DNA from: Moorena sp. SIOASIH
GTDB taxonomy: Bacteria; Cyanobacteriota; Cyanobacteriia; Cyanobacteriales; Coleofasciculaceae
NCBI RefSeq assembly: GCF_010671925.1
Contig: NZ_JAAHIH010000007.1
Span: 248,001 to 312,000 of the forward strand
Direction of reading: 5' to 3'
DNA length: 64,000 nt
The notes beneath the pieces are model-generated. The model saw only the letters and a program-made list of their open reading frames with translations, had not been told where the DNA came from and did not search any database. Positions within the stretch are counted from its first letter, which is position 1, and every line of letters starts with the position of its first letter. A program made the position numbers and the translations under genes. Below are positions 36,777 to 46,467 of this stretch, piece by piece.

Positions 36777-37351
36777 TAAAACTCAGGACTCTGTAGCTCA
36801 CCCAATTGAAAACCGGTATAAGCACCTACAGAAAATGAATTACCTACTCTGAATCTTGGTAATCCTTACATTGTCAGGTTTTGAGTTTTGTGAAATGTGT
36901 AATTAATTTTGTGTACCTGCTTAAGTAATTTAGGATATAAATTTAACTCTGATGAAGCTAGAAATTAAACAAAAATTACTATTGACAACAAAAAACTTTA
37001 TTTATACAATTTATTTATAGACATTTAATAGTGGTTCATTCTCAGATTAATCAACCAGATTAAGCAATTGCTACTTCTCAAAAAGCTATTGCGGTTCTTC
37101 AGTACCTACTATGCTAAATTTATAGTTAAAAAAAAACAAAAAACTGACTGTGTAAGGGTTATGAGGCTATTTAACCATAAATTTTTCCTTTATACTGCCT
37201 CTTCCTCCTGCTCCCTGCTCCCTGCTCCCTTTGGCAAAGTCTTAATTTAGCATAACAAGTACGGAAGATCCGCTATTGCTTACAATGCTGATAACCTACG
37301 TTGGTTATACCTAATAGTTAGGTTATTTGAATCATATAAATAATCAATTAA

Positions 37352-38731
37352 ATGATGCTATTTTTGATTATGAAAAAGCCCTTAATATTAACTATGATAA
37401 ACCAGCAAATTATCTTTATACATAAAACTATTGCTGAAGCTTTAGAAAGACAATTTTCAGAATTTCTTTCAATTTACCAAAAAATAATCAGAGCTAATCC
37501 AGATTACTTTGAACTTTATACTTATATTTTTTTAGGGGATATTTACGCAAAACTAGAGCATGTCGAACAAGCTAAAAAAAACTATTATAAAGCTATAATC
37601 CTGCGCTCACAAAAATATAAAATCCCTTGGTTTTTAGAAGTTGAACCAATTGTATCCTCTTATTACAAAGCAATAGAATCAACTAATCTAGAGAATTTTT
37701 ATTATCATATCGGTAAAGTATTTAGTTATAGGCACAATCCAAATCAAGCTGCAAAATTTTATAGGAAAGCTATTAAGATTAATCCTGAAATGTCGGCGGC
37801 TTACCAAAACTTAGGTCATGTGGCTGCACAGCAAGGTAATTGTGAAGAGGCGAGCGCGTTTTACATTAAGGCGATTAAGTTTGATCCAGGGAATGAGGAG
37901 TTCCATAATGAACTGTGGTGGTACTTATTATCTACCCATATCCCACTACAGAAATTGGAAAAAATTGAGCATCTTGCTACAAAGATCGTGCAAGTAGCAA
38001 ATGAAACCAAAACCATAGAGCAGTCTAATATAGCGCCTTTAGAATCTGATCATGGTGATTCTCTCAAAAATAGCCCACTATTATCAAACTTGATCGCTAA
38101 TTATGAAACAACTATCCAGTTAGCAACTCCCTCAAGTGATAATATTTCAGCTAAAGACATCGTAGTTTTTCTTGCTGAAAAAAATAAAGCGATACATTTA
38201 AGTCTTTTGCAGCAATTTAAATTTATAGATTCTCTACTTAGGCAGCATGATATCAATTATTGGGCTATTGATGGCACCCTAATGGGTGCTATTCGACATC
38301 AAGGTTTCATACCTTGGGATGATGATATTGATATTGAGATGAAACAATCAGATATAAATCGACTTTTATCTTTAGAAGATATACTTAATCAACATGGATT
38401 TTATTTGAAAAAACACGATAAACATTTTTATAAAATTGCCGATGATTTTGATATTTTTATATATGAAGAAAGAAAAGGGGCATCTCCAAATTGTTTTTAC
38501 ACATATCTAGATGATCATGAAATATTCCCTTTGCGAAAATTAAAATTATGTGACTTTGAGGTTTATGCTCCCCATAAAGCCGAGGAATATCTTAAAAGGG
38601 CTTACGGAAATGATTGTCTGGAAAGATGCATAATTTGGAATCATCATTTAAACGATTATTTTAAACCTACCCATGATCCAGAAAAGTATGTCTTGAGCAT
38701 TGATGATGTTAATCATATCTTGAAAAAATGA
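37352..38731 (+). CDS. TPR protein with C-terminal LicD-type nucleotidyl/phosphocholine transferase domain
   Basis: 459 residues. TPR repeats occupy about 40-180 (AKLEHVEQAKKNYYKAI, AAYQNLGHVAAQQGNCEEAS). The C-terminal LicD domain begins near residue 290, with the signature YWAIDGTLMGAIRHQGFIPW followed by DDDID, the metal-binding acidic run. LicD-like enzymes transfer phosphocholine or related groups to surface glycans; here the acceptor is unknown. The start may be a later ATG (residue 7 or 15). It converges on sufS, and a disrupted hairpin lies between them. Confidence 0.8.
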   Translation: MMLFLIMKKPLILTMINQQIIFIHKTIAEALERQFSEFLSIYQKIIRANPDYFELYTYIFLGDIYAKLEHVEQAKKNYYKAIILRSQKYKIPWFLEVEPIVSSYYKAIESTNLENFYYHIGKVFSYRHNPNQAAKFYRKAIKINPEMSAAYQNLGHVAAQQGNCEEASAFYIKAIKFDPGNEEFHNELWWYLLSTHIPLQKLEKIEHLATKIVQVANETKTIEQSNIAPLESDHGDSLKNSPLLSNLIANYETTIQLATPSSDNISAKDIVVFLAEKNKAIHLSLLQQFKFIDSLLRQHDINYWAIDGTLMGAIRHQGFIPWDDDIDIEMKQSDINRLLSLEDILNQHGFYLKKHDKHFYKIADDFDIFIYEERKGASPNCFYTYLDDHEIFPLRKLKLCDFEVYAPHKAEEYLKRAYGNDCLERCIIWNHHLNDYFKPTHDPEKYVLSIDDVNHILKK

Positions 38732-38775
38732 CTATAGCTTTTGTTTAAAAAATTGTTTCTCCTAGCTGACGGGGT

Positions 38776-38914
38776 TGGGTGCATCTCATATTTGTAAAAA
38801 AGTTGCGTAGGGTGCGTTAGGGACGGACTCGCCCTCATTTTATTGGTAGCCAGTATTGGGACAGTCCGTCCCGTAACGCACCACTGCTTCAAACAGTGAA
38901 AATGAGATGTACCC
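38776..38914. mobile_element. 139-bp MITE inserted in a terminator-like hairpin, with 8-bp target duplication
   Basis: Ends TGGGTGCATCTCAT and ATGAGATGTACCC are inverted repeats; a second inverted pair GGTGCGTT/AACGCACC lies inside. GACGGGGT flanks both sides (38768-38775 and 38915-38922). Removing the element and one copy of GACGGGGT rebuilds GCTGACGGGG-TGCTTGTCG-CCCCGTCAGC, a perfect 10-bp hairpin placed between the converging licD-like gene and sufS. The 8-bp duplication would fit an ISL3-type transposase, among others. Confidence 0.85.
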
Positions 38915-38952
38915 GACGGGGTGCTTGTCGCCCCGTCAGCCACCCTATCTAT

Positions 38953-40215
38953 TCACTCCATAGCACTTCTGAAAAACTCAATTGTTTCTTTCAACGCCAC
39001 AATAAACCGATCAATCTCTTCGAAGGTATTATAAAAATACAAACTAGCTCGTGCTGTACCAGTCACTCCTAAACGATGGTGCAAGGGTTGAGTACAATGA
39101 TTTCCAGAACGAATTGCTACACCGTCTTGATCCAACAGGGTAGACACATCACTAGCATCCAATCCTTTAATATTAAATGTTGCTAAGGCTGCCCTACCTT
39201 TACCATCTATTGTTGCTTGGGGGCCATACATGATTAGATCTGGAATTTCTTGCAACTGCTTAAACAAATAAGCGGTTAATTCTTCTTCATAGCTATGGAT
39301 ATTATCCATACCCAACTCAGTCAGATAGTCTACTGCAGCACCAAGTGCGATCGCTTGAGCAATGGCTGGTGTCCCTGCTTCAAATTTATGGGGTAAATCC
39401 CCATAGGTGGAGTGATCGAGAAATACCTCGGCAATCATTTCACCACCACCTAAAAATGGAGGCATGGCTTCGAGTAAGTCCAGTTTCCCATACAGAAAGC
39501 CAATCCCCGTGGAAGCACACATTTTATGACCCGATGCCACTAGCCAATCACAATTCATAGCTTGGACATCAATGGGCATATGGGGGACACTTTGGCAAGC
39601 ATCAATCATTACCATAGCGCCATAGTTGTGTGCGATCGCAATAATTTTCTCTACTGGATTAATACATCCCAAAGTATTGGAGACATGAACCACACTTACC
39701 AGCTTGGTTTTCTCAGAAATCAGCTGTCGGAACTGTTGTAAATCAAACTCCTGAGTCTCCGTCAATCCCACATACTTTAGTACCGCCCCAGTTTTCTGAG
39801 CAATAATTTGCCAAGGCACCAGATTGCTGTGGTGTTCCATAACCGAGAGAATAATTTCATCTCCCTGGCGCAGATTTTCCAAACCCCAGCTGTAAGCCAC
39901 TAAGTTAATCGCTTCCGAAGCATTGCGGGTAAAGACAATCTCTTGTCGTGACTGGGCATTTACAAAACTAGCTACCTTATCCCGTGCCCCCTCATAACCG
40001 TCTGTCGCTCTAGTGCTAAGGGTATGGACACCTCGGTGAACATTAGCATTGTCCATTTCGTAGTAGTGGCGCAATGCATCGAGTACTGCTACCGGTTTCT
40101 GGGCAGTAGCCGCATTATCGAAGTAAATCAGCGGTTTACCGTTAACCTCCTGGTGCAAAATTGGGAAGTCAGCCCGGACTTGATCAGCAATGGTTTTTTC
40201 TTGAGTTAAGGTCAT
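38953..40215 (-). CDS. Cysteine desulfurase SufS
   Basis: 420 residues, group II (SufS/CsdA) PLP-dependent cysteine desulfurase, which takes sulfur from cysteine for Fe-S cluster assembly. The PLP lysine is in VASGHKMCAST, and the catalytic Cys in AIRSGNHCTQPLH. Typical starts (IADQVRADFPILHQEVNGKPLIYFDNAATAQKP) and length match SufS. It is last in sufB-C-D-S and starts one base after the sufD stop, so it is translated as part of that operon. Confidence 0.95.
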   Translation of the reverse strand: MTLTQEKTIADQVRADFPILHQEVNGKPLIYFDNAATAQKPVAVLDALRHYYEMDNANVHRGVHTLSTRATDGYEGARDKVASFVNAQSRQEIVFTRNASEAINLVAYSWGLENLRQGDEIILSVMEHHSNLVPWQIIAQKTGAVLKYVGLTETQEFDLQQFRQLISEKTKLVSVVHVSNTLGCINPVEKIIAIAHNYGAMVMIDACQSVPHMPIDVQAMNCDWLVASGHKMCASTGIGFLYGKLDLLEAMPPFLGGGEMIAEVFLDHSTYGDLPHKFEAGTPAIAQAIALGAAVDYLTELGMDNIHSYEEELTAYLFKQLQEIPDLIMYGPQATIDGKGRAALATFNIKGLDASDVSTLLDQDGVAIRSGNHCTQPLHHRLGVTGTARASLYFYNTFEEIDRFIVALKETIEFFRSAME

Positions 40216-40216
40216 T

Positions 40217-41566
40217 TTACTGTTGAACGTTATTCCGTTCCCGTTTTGAACTTATGACTGTTTCCGAAAGTCTTTGACGAACAGAAGCTAGGGGAATTTG
40301 ATTGAGTATTTCTGCTACAAACGCATCAATCAAAAGGTTACGGGCATCGGTTTCCTTTAGTCCACGACTTTGCAAATAGAAGACTTCATCCGCTTCCAAC
40401 TGACTGACTGTAGCACCGTGGGAACATTTCACATTATCAGCTGTAATCTCCAACTGAGGCTTGGTATCAACTCTAGCCTTCGGCGATAGCAACAAATTAC
40501 GATTCAACTGAGCTGCATTGGTCAACTGCGCTGCTTGAGGAACAGAAACCTTACCATTAAACACCGCATGAGCACTACCATCTATAATGCACTTTTGCAG
40601 CTGATTACTGATCCCATTGGGATGATTCAACATCACCGCACTATGAGTATCTGCCAACTGTTGCTCACTAATCGCCGTCAAGCCATTTAGAATCGTTTCG
40701 GTCCCTTCACCCATCTGAAACACTTCGAGAGTATGGCGAGACAACTTCCCCCCAAAGGCTACCCCATGGCAACTATAAAAACTATTCCGAGCTTGTGCGA
40801 TCGCACTCTTGCCGACATGGAAAGCCTGGTTACTTTCCCCATCAACCCGGATATGAGTCACCCTGGCATTATCTCCAACCCATACCTCGGTCACGGAATT
40901 GGTCAAATAAACACCCTGGGCGCTATTTTCCTCTTGGCCTTGCCAATACTCTTCAACTAAACTCAGCTGACTACCAGCCTCCGCCACTACCAAACAACGG
41001 GGCTGAAACAGCCTAGGCACCCCATCAGCCATGGAAACAAACAGCAGATGAATGGGAACCGTCACCTCAGTATTCCTCGGCAACCAGATCACCGCCACAT
41101 CAGTCAAACCAGCGGTATTGAGCAGCGTAAACACATCGGTTACGCCCTGGTGCTTGCCCAAATAATCAGCAATTCGGCTCTGATACTCTGATGGCAACTC
41201 GGCCAAATTCCCCACAAACACCCCTTCAGGCAACCCAGCCACAGAGGATAGCTCAGGGGCATAAATCCCATTGACAAATACTAATCGGCTGTTAACCGCC
41301 TCTGGCAAAACTGCCGGACTAATATCCAAAGTGCTTGTATCAACAGCTACAGCAGCCTCAAAGGTCTCCTGCATCAGTGGCGACAAATCCGTAAACCGCC
41401 ATTCCTCATCTTTAGTAGTGGGAATCGCCAACTCCTGAGCAATCCCCCTAGCGTGGTTACTTAGCTCTTGTAACCAATCCATCTCAACTGGATTATCCTG
41501 GCGACATTGCTCTAGCAGTGCCGACAAATAAGAAACTTCCCGTTTTACAGAAACTTCCATAGTCAT
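40217..41566 (-). CDS. Fe-S assembly scaffold subunit SufD
   Basis: 449 residues. It pairs with SufB in the SufBC2D scaffold. Family features include RDARNLLIDAFVAEIL preceding the C-terminus, the ADNVKCSHGATVSQL motif with the conserved Cys-Ser-His-Gly, and EWRFTDLSPL near the N-terminus. The start overlaps the sufC stop and the gene is followed immediately by sufS. Confidence 0.95.
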   Translation of the reverse strand: MTMEVSVKREVSYLSALLEQCRQDNPVEMDWLQELSNHARGIAQELAIPTTKDEEWRFTDLSPLMQETFEAAVAVDTSTLDISPAVLPEAVNSRLVFVNGIYAPELSSVAGLPEGVFVGNLAELPSEYQSRIADYLGKHQGVTDVFTLLNTAGLTDVAVIWLPRNTEVTVPIHLLFVSMADGVPRLFQPRCLVVAEAGSQLSLVEEYWQGQEENSAQGVYLTNSVTEVWVGDNARVTHIRVDGESNQAFHVGKSAIAQARNSFYSCHGVAFGGKLSRHTLEVFQMGEGTETILNGLTAISEQQLADTHSAVMLNHPNGISNQLQKCIIDGSAHAVFNGKVSVPQAAQLTNAAQLNRNLLLSPKARVDTKPQLEITADNVKCSHGATVSQLEADEVFYLQSRGLKETDARNLLIDAFVAEILNQIPLASVRQRLSETVISSKRERNNVQQ

Positions 41567-42354
41567 CAGACACTCACCTCAGCAGTCTCGTCTTCTAGCA
41601 CCCAGTCATAGCCACGGGATTCCAACTCTAGAGCTAACTCCTTGCTACCAGTCCTGAGGATACGACCATCTGCCATCACATGAACAAAATCCGGCTCGAT
41701 ATAATTCAGTAAACGTTGGTAGTGAGTAATCAAAATCATGGCATTCTCGGCACTTGCCAATTGATTCACCCCATTAGCCACAATCTTGAGAGCATCAATA
41801 TCCAAGCCCGAATCCGTTTCATCCAAAATCCCTAGCTTAGGTTCTAGAAGTGCCATTTGGAGAATTTCATTCCGCTTCTTTTCTCCTCCAGAGAAGCCTT
41901 CATTGAGACTACGCTCTAGAAAGCTAGGATTCATTTTAACAACTTCCAGCTTTTCTTCAACTAAATCCTCAAAATCAAATGTATCAATTTCTTCTAATCC
42001 CTTGTGCTTGCGATGGGAATTGTAAGCCACCCGCAAGAAATCAAAATTACTCACACCAGGAATTTCCAACGGATACTGAAACGCCAGAAATACCCCAGCC
42101 AAAGACCGTTCCTCCGGCTCCATTTCCAACAGATTTTGCCCTAAAAAACTTACCTCGCCTCCCGTTACTTCATAGGCAGGATGACCCGCTAATACCTTAG
42201 ACAAAGTACTCTTACCAGAACCATTTGGCCCCATAATCGCGTGGATTTCCCCGGCTTTAACTTCTAGATTCAATCCCTTCAGAATCTGGTTACCATCCAC
42301 ATCTGCCGTCAAATCCCGAACAGACAATATTATTTCACTAGTTTCACTAATCAT
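41566..42354 (-). CDS. Fe-S assembly ATPase SufC
   Basis: 262 residues, ABC-type ATPase that powers the SufBCD scaffold. Walker A GPNGSGKST, signature FSGGEKKRNEILQ and Walker B GILDETDSGLD are present, with the DETDSGLDIDALKIV stretch diagnostic for SufC. Separated from sufB by 557 bp, an unusually long gap for this operon, filled by a MITE and short repeats. Confidence 0.95.
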   Translation of the reverse strand: MISETSEIILSVRDLTADVDGNQILKGLNLEVKAGEIHAIMGPNGSGKSTLSKVLAGHPAYEVTGGEVSFLGQNLLEMEPEERSLAGVFLAFQYPLEIPGVSNFDFLRVAYNSHRKHKGLEEIDTFDFEDLVEEKLEVVKMNPSFLERSLNEGFSGGEKKRNEILQMALLEPKLGILDETDSGLDIDALKIVANGVNQLASAENAMILITHYQRLLNYIEPDFVHVMADGRILRTGSKELALELESRGYDWVLEDETAEVSV

Positions 42355-42389
42355 TTCTACTTTATAATAAATGCTTTATCCCTTGTGTT

Positions 42390-42905
42390 GTTAGGTTGAA
42401 GGTTAGCAGGTTGAAGGTTGAAGGTTAGCAGGTTGTTAGCAGGTTGAATGTTATTAGGTTGAAGGTTGAATGTTATCAGGTTTTAGGTTTAAGGTTTTAC
42501 GTTATTAGAGGATATCTGAAAAGTTTTTTGATACTGAATTTTGCCCCCCTAGCCCCCCAACTTTGGGGGAAGAGTCCATTTGCTTCTAAAAGTCCCCCAA
42601 AATTGGGGGATTTAGGGGGCTTGGATGTAGCAAATGGGACTTCTCAGACAACCTCTTAGGTTTGAGGTTGAAGGTTATCAGGTTGAATAATAGTTTAATT
42701 TGATCAGCTTTAACTTTGAACATCTTAATCTAGAAACCTTGGCCAAAAGGCCACGCGTGCGCGTTCAACCTGCTAACAACCTTCAACATTCAACCTCCCA
42801 ACCTTCAACATTCAACCTCCCAACCTTCAACCTTCAACCTCCCAACCTTCAACCTCCCAACCTTCAACCTCCCAACCTTCAACCTGCTAACCTTCAACCT
42901 GCTAA
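42390..42905. repeat. Repeat-filled spacer between sufC and sufB
   Basis: Two arrays of mirror-image units (GGTTGAAGGTT / AACCTTCAACC, about 42393-42500 and 42765-42905) bracket a MITE at 42508-42655. Together they form a potential long hairpin within the sufBCDS message. The spacer has no gene; open frames across it are low-complexity. Confidence 0.8.
42508..42655. mobile_element. 148-bp MITE between sufC and sufB
   Basis: Ends GAGGATATCTGAAAAGT and ACTTCTCAGACAACCTC are imperfect inverted repeats. TTA flanks both sides (42505-42507 and 42656-42658), a 3-bp target duplication like that of some IS5-group elements. The inside carries CCCCCCAACTTTGGGGG and further C-rich/G-rich complementary tracts. 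Confidence 0.8.
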
Positions 42906-42911
42906 CCTTAG

Positions 42912-44351
42912 TTATCCGACTGTGCCTTCGAGCTTCAGGCTTAAAAGTTTATCTGCTTCAGCAGCAAATTCCATGGGAAGTTCATTGAAGACATCTTTAC
43001 AGAAGCCACTCACCATCATGGAGATTGCATCTTCTTCTGAAATCCCTCGTTGAGCGAAGAAAAATAGCTGGTCTTCACCGATTTTGGAAGTCGAGGCTTC
43101 GTGTTCCACTTTGCCCATGTTGTTCTGGACTTGAATGTAGGGAAAGGTATTCGCCTCAGCTGTATCTCCAATCAACATGGAATCACACTGGGAATAGTTC
43201 CGCGCCCCCTTTGCCTTCGGACCAATTTTGACTAGACCCCGGTAGCTATTTTTGGACTTACCAGCAGAAATCCCTTTAGAAATGATGGTGCTGCGAGTAT
43301 TTTTACCGATATGTACCATCTTGGTACCTGTGTCTGCTTGTTGGAGATTGTTGGTTAGAGCAACAGAGTAGAATTCACCAATGGAATTGTCACCCACTAG
43401 GACGCAACTGGGATACTTCCAAGTAATTGCAGAACCAGTTTCTACCTGAGTCCAGGAAATCTTCGAGTTAACTCCCTTGCACAATCCCCGCTTGGTAACA
43501 AAGTTGTAAATCCCACCTTTACCATTTTTATCCCCAGCGAACCAGTTTTGCACCGTGGAGTATTTAATCTCAGCATTGTCCAGGGCAACCAGTTCCACCA
43601 CAGCTGCGTGCAGCTGGTTACTATCGTACATGGGCGCAGTGCAGCCTTCTAGGTAACTAACATTGCTCCCTTCTTCCGCCACAATTAGGGTACGCTCGAA
43701 CTGTCCAGTATCTCCATTATTAATCCGGAAATAGGTGGACAGTTCCATCGGGCACTTGACTCCTTTGGGAATATAGACAAAGGAACCATCACTGAAAACA
43801 GCAGAATTGAGAGCAGCAAAGTAATTATCTGCCACAGGAACAACACTACCGAGGTATTTTCGCACTAAGTCCGGGTGTTCTTGTAAAGCTTCCGATATCG
43901 AGCAGAAAATTACTCCCGACTCAGCCAGCTTCTCTTTGAAGGTAGTGGCGATTGAGACGCTATCAAAGATGGCATCCACTGCTACATTAGCCAGCCGCTT
44001 TTGCTCAGATAGAGAAATACCTAATTTATCAAAGGTTTCCAGTAAAGCTGGGTCAACTTCGTCCAGGCTATTGAGTTTTTCCTTCTTCTGTTTGGGTGCT
44101 GAGTAGTAGATAATCTTTTGGTAGTCAATGGCAGGATAGGTGACATGGGGCCAGGTTGGCTCGGTCATTTTCTGCCATTGTCGATACGCCTTTAGGCGAA
44201 ACTCCAGCATGAACTCGGGTTCGTTTTTCTTAGCCGAAATCAGACGGATAATATCCTCATTGAGTCCACGAGGAATGGTATCCGCTTCAATATCTGTGAC
44301 AAAGCCGTACTTATAGGGCTGGTTGACTAATGTCTTGACAGTGGCAGTCAT
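42912..44351 (-). CDS. Fe-S assembly scaffold subunit SufB
   Basis: 479 residues, the main scaffold on which Fe-S clusters are built. Diagnostic stretches include YIPKGVKCPMELSTYFRIN, CTAPMYDSNQLHAAVVE, GGIYNFVTKRGLC and ARNYSQCDSMLIGD, and the C-terminal SEEDAISMMVSGFCKDVFNE. First gene of the operon, reading away from sufR. The message leader contains two SufR-type operators. Confidence 0.97.
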   Translation of the reverse strand: MTATVKTLVNQPYKYGFVTDIEADTIPRGLNEDIIRLISAKKNEPEFMLEFRLKAYRQWQKMTEPTWPHVTYPAIDYQKIIYYSAPKQKKEKLNSLDEVDPALLETFDKLGISLSEQKRLANVAVDAIFDSVSIATTFKEKLAESGVIFCSISEALQEHPDLVRKYLGSVVPVADNYFAALNSAVFSDGSFVYIPKGVKCPMELSTYFRINNGDTGQFERTLIVAEEGSNVSYLEGCTAPMYDSNQLHAAVVELVALDNAEIKYSTVQNWFAGDKNGKGGIYNFVTKRGLCKGVNSKISWTQVETGSAITWKYPSCVLVGDNSIGEFYSVALTNNLQQADTGTKMVHIGKNTRSTIISKGISAGKSKNSYRGLVKIGPKAKGARNYSQCDSMLIGDTAEANTFPYIQVQNNMGKVEHEASTSKIGEDQLFFFAQRGISEEDAISMMVSGFCKDVFNELPMEFAAEADKLLSLKLEGTVG

Positions 44352-44582
44352 CGATTTAGTGCTCTCTTATCATTAAGGATTTAATAGAGTTACAAACAGA
44401 GTGATGGGTTGTTCGCCCTTGGCGTTGCCCTAGGGTAGGTTGGCAGGTTGGAAGGTTAGAGGTTGTAGACTGCGGGTAGCGACTGCATCAAGACAGCGGC
44501 TTGCTTTTTTCGTCGGTTACAACTATAGTCACTAGCTTCCTCATGCCCACGGGATGTGATCTGGTTACTGGGTGGATTAAAA

Positions 44583-44596
44583 CAACGTTTTTGTTG
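44583..44596. promoter_or_regulatory. SufR operator 1 (CAAC-N6-GTTG)
   Basis: CAACGTTTTTGTTG matches the inverted repeat CAAC-N6-GTTG described for SufR in cyanobacteria. It lies in the 391-bp divergent promoter region, about 230 bp from the sufB start and 150 bp from sufR. Confidence 0.8.
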
Positions 44597-44622
44597 TTTA
44601 ACTCTATTGTAGGTTATATTAA

Positions 44623-44636
44623 CAACAAACATGTTG
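44623..44636. promoter_or_regulatory. SufR operator 2 (CAAC-N6-GTTG)
   Basis: CAACAAACATGTTG, an exact second copy of the SufR box, 40 bp from the first. Two sites between sufB and sufR suggest coordinated repression of both directions, as known for this regulator. Confidence 0.8.
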
Positions 44637-44742
44637 TTAAAGTCAAGGAAATTTAGATTTAATAGAAATAACGGTACCGACAAGCACCAAAGGGAAGCCT
44701 GAGTGCCCTTCCCCTGTTACCCAATCCCCAACTCCTAAGCCC

Positions 44743-45408
44743 ATGATGCCTACTCAGCAAACTTCTACCAAGCGAGACATCCTACAATATCTCCTCAAAC
44801 AGGATCGAGCAAGAGCCCAGGAGTTAGCCACAGCCATAGGGGTTAGCCCCCAAGCTATTCGACGTCATCTCAAAGAATTGGAGGCAGAAGAGCTAATTGA
44901 GTACAAAGCTGTTCAAATTGGTATGGGGCGTCCTCAACATATCTATCACCTCTCTCACAAAGGACGCGATCGCTTTCCCCATCATTACGGAGAGTTTTCC
45001 GTTTCCCTGCTCGATACCATGACAGAAACCTTGGGTCGTGAACAGACTAGCACGATTCTACAAAAGCAATGGCAACGTAAAGCTCAAGAATACCGGGAGT
45101 GTATCGGGAATGGTACAGTGCGAGAGCGAGTAGCCAAGTTAGTAGAACTGCGTAGACTAGAAGGTTATATGGCAGAGTGGCACACCCTAGAATCAGGTAA
45201 TTTAAATAATGGGGTTAGGGAGCAGTATATTTTAACCGAATACAATTGTGCTATTTCCAACGTTGCCGAATCTTACCCCAGTGTCTGTGGTCATGAATTG
45301 GAAATGTTTGCCGCCGTATTGCCAGATTGTACAGTGGAACGTACTCACTGGCTCAATAATGGAGAGCATCAGTGCGGTTATTTAATCAAAGGGCGACTAA
45401 ATAAGTGA
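44743..45408 (+). CDS. Fe-S biogenesis repressor SufR
   Basis: 221 residues, DeoR-type winged-helix regulator. The N-terminal HTH reads TKRDILQYLLKQDRARAQEL and AIGVSPQAIRRHLKELEAE. The C-terminal Cys residues (EYNCAISNVAESYPSVCGHE, LPDCTVERTHWLNNGEHQCGY) are the expected [4Fe-4S] ligands. It represses sufBCDS when cluster-loaded. Divergent from sufB, with operators between them; the start at the ATG pair 44743/44746 is uncertain by one codon. Confidence 0.95.
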   Translation: MMPTQQTSTKRDILQYLLKQDRARAQELATAIGVSPQAIRRHLKELEAEELIEYKAVQIGMGRPQHIYHLSHKGRDRFPHHYGEFSVSLLDTMTETLGREQTSTILQKQWQRKAQEYRECIGNGTVRERVAKLVELRRLEGYMAEWHTLESGNLNNGVREQYILTEYNCAISNVAESYPSVCGHELEMFAAVLPDCTVERTHWLNNGEHQCGYLIKGRLNK

Positions 45409-45427
45409 CATGGGAATAACTAAGCCT

Positions 45428-45740
45428 GTAAGGTATCAGCGATCAGCCGTCAGCCGTGAGCTAAAAGCTCACGCTACTTGAGGTGCCGTCAGCTAATCAA
45501 CGGGAGGTAGTAAGCAATCTGGGGGGTGCTGGTAGGGCTGATTGAATATCCCTGCTCGTTTTACTGATCCGACCCCGTGCAGTTCTCACGCCTGCTAGCA
45601 CCTCAAGTAGCTTGCGTGGCACAGGCTTCTAGCCTGTGACCTAACCCATAGGCTGATAGCTGATAGCTGATAGCTGATAGCTGATAGCTGATAGCTGATA
45701 GCTGATAGCTGATAGCTGATAGCTGATAGCTGATAGCTTA
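45428..45740. repeat. Composite interspersed repeat with AGCTGAT array
   Basis: Left part GATCAGCCGTCAGCCGTGAG and CACGCTACTTGAGGTGC, then about 110 bp of other sequence, then GCACCTCAAGTAGCTTGCGTG and a run of about a dozen AGCTGAT units. The central arms pair with each other, so an insert appears to have opened an element like that at 3786. The stretch 45409-45770 has no gene. Confidence 0.75.
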
Positions 45741-45770
45741 AAAGTTATGTAGTCAACCTTGAAAACCCTT

Positions 45771-46028
45771 ATGGCTGATTCCCAGCAATCCTCAATCCAA
45801 TTCTTAACTCCGGAAGAATCCGCTGATGTAGACCAAGCATTGCTCTCTTCCTCAGAAAAATTCTTAACTCGTTTAACGATTTCCTCCCTCAGACTGTTAA
45901 AGCATATTTCACAAGATACTGGAGTAGCAATGGAAGAGTTGACCCATCAGCAAATCATCGATTGGTTTGAGAAGGACAGTAAAATTCGGCGAGAACAAGG
46001 GGTAGAAGCAGCATTTTTGAAATGGTAA
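45771..46028 (+). CDS. Small conserved hypothetical protein
   Basis: About 85 residues from ATG 45771 (the frame extends to a TTG at 45759). Acidic N-terminal MADSQQSSIQFLTPEESADV, then helical TRLTISSLRLLKHIS and a conserved-looking HQQIIDWFEKDSKIRREQG. It looks like a genuine small cyanobacterial protein. No membrane segment or DNA-binding motif is obvious, and I do not know the function. It is preceded by the long AGCTGAT array, with only 30 bp between. Confidence 0.6.
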   Translation: MADSQQSSIQFLTPEESADVDQALLSSSEKFLTRLTISSLRLLKHISQDTGVAMEELTHQQIIDWFEKDSKIRREQGVEAAFLKW

Positions 46029-46051
46029 GCCGATAAACAGCTAATATTTTC

Positions 46052-46225
46052 GTAAGCATTCAGTCGTCAGCCGTCAGCCGTCAGCCGTTGGCCATAGGCC
46101 ACGCTACTTGAGATGCTTATTTTATTCAAAAGCACTTCAAGTAGCGTGCGCGTAGCCCTAATCGCTGTTCGCTGATAGCTGAAAGCTGATAGCTGATAGC
46201 TGACGGCTGATAGCTGAATACTTAC
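46052..46225. repeat. GTAAGCATT/AATACTTAC interspersed element
   Basis: Starts GTAAGCATTCAGTCGTCAGCC and ends GCTGAATACTTAC. The core inverted repeat CACGCTACTTGAGATGC / GCACTTCAAGTAGCGTG has a few mismatches. Heptamer arms are of GTCAGCC and AGCTGAT type. Confidence 0.8.
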
Positions 46226-46467
46226 ATATTGTCCGCTTCACTAATCATTAGTTAATAATTGATAGTTGGTAGTTGGTAATTGGTAGTTAACGATTCTCCA
46301 TAACCAACTATCCAGGGATTATTTTGGAAGTGATTCACTGGACTTGATATAATCGGTTGCTTCTTAACAGTTTGCTCCATAGTACTGTTAACAAACAATT
46401 GCCAACAAAACCTGATCAAAAATCAGTAATTTAGAGCTTATTTATAAAATAAATATTAAATCTTTTG

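Noticed and set aside
42700..43053. 117-codon frame over the sufB 3' end and adjacent spacer
   Set aside because: Mostly NLQPPNLQP from the AACCTTCAACC array, and it overlaps sufB on the other strand.
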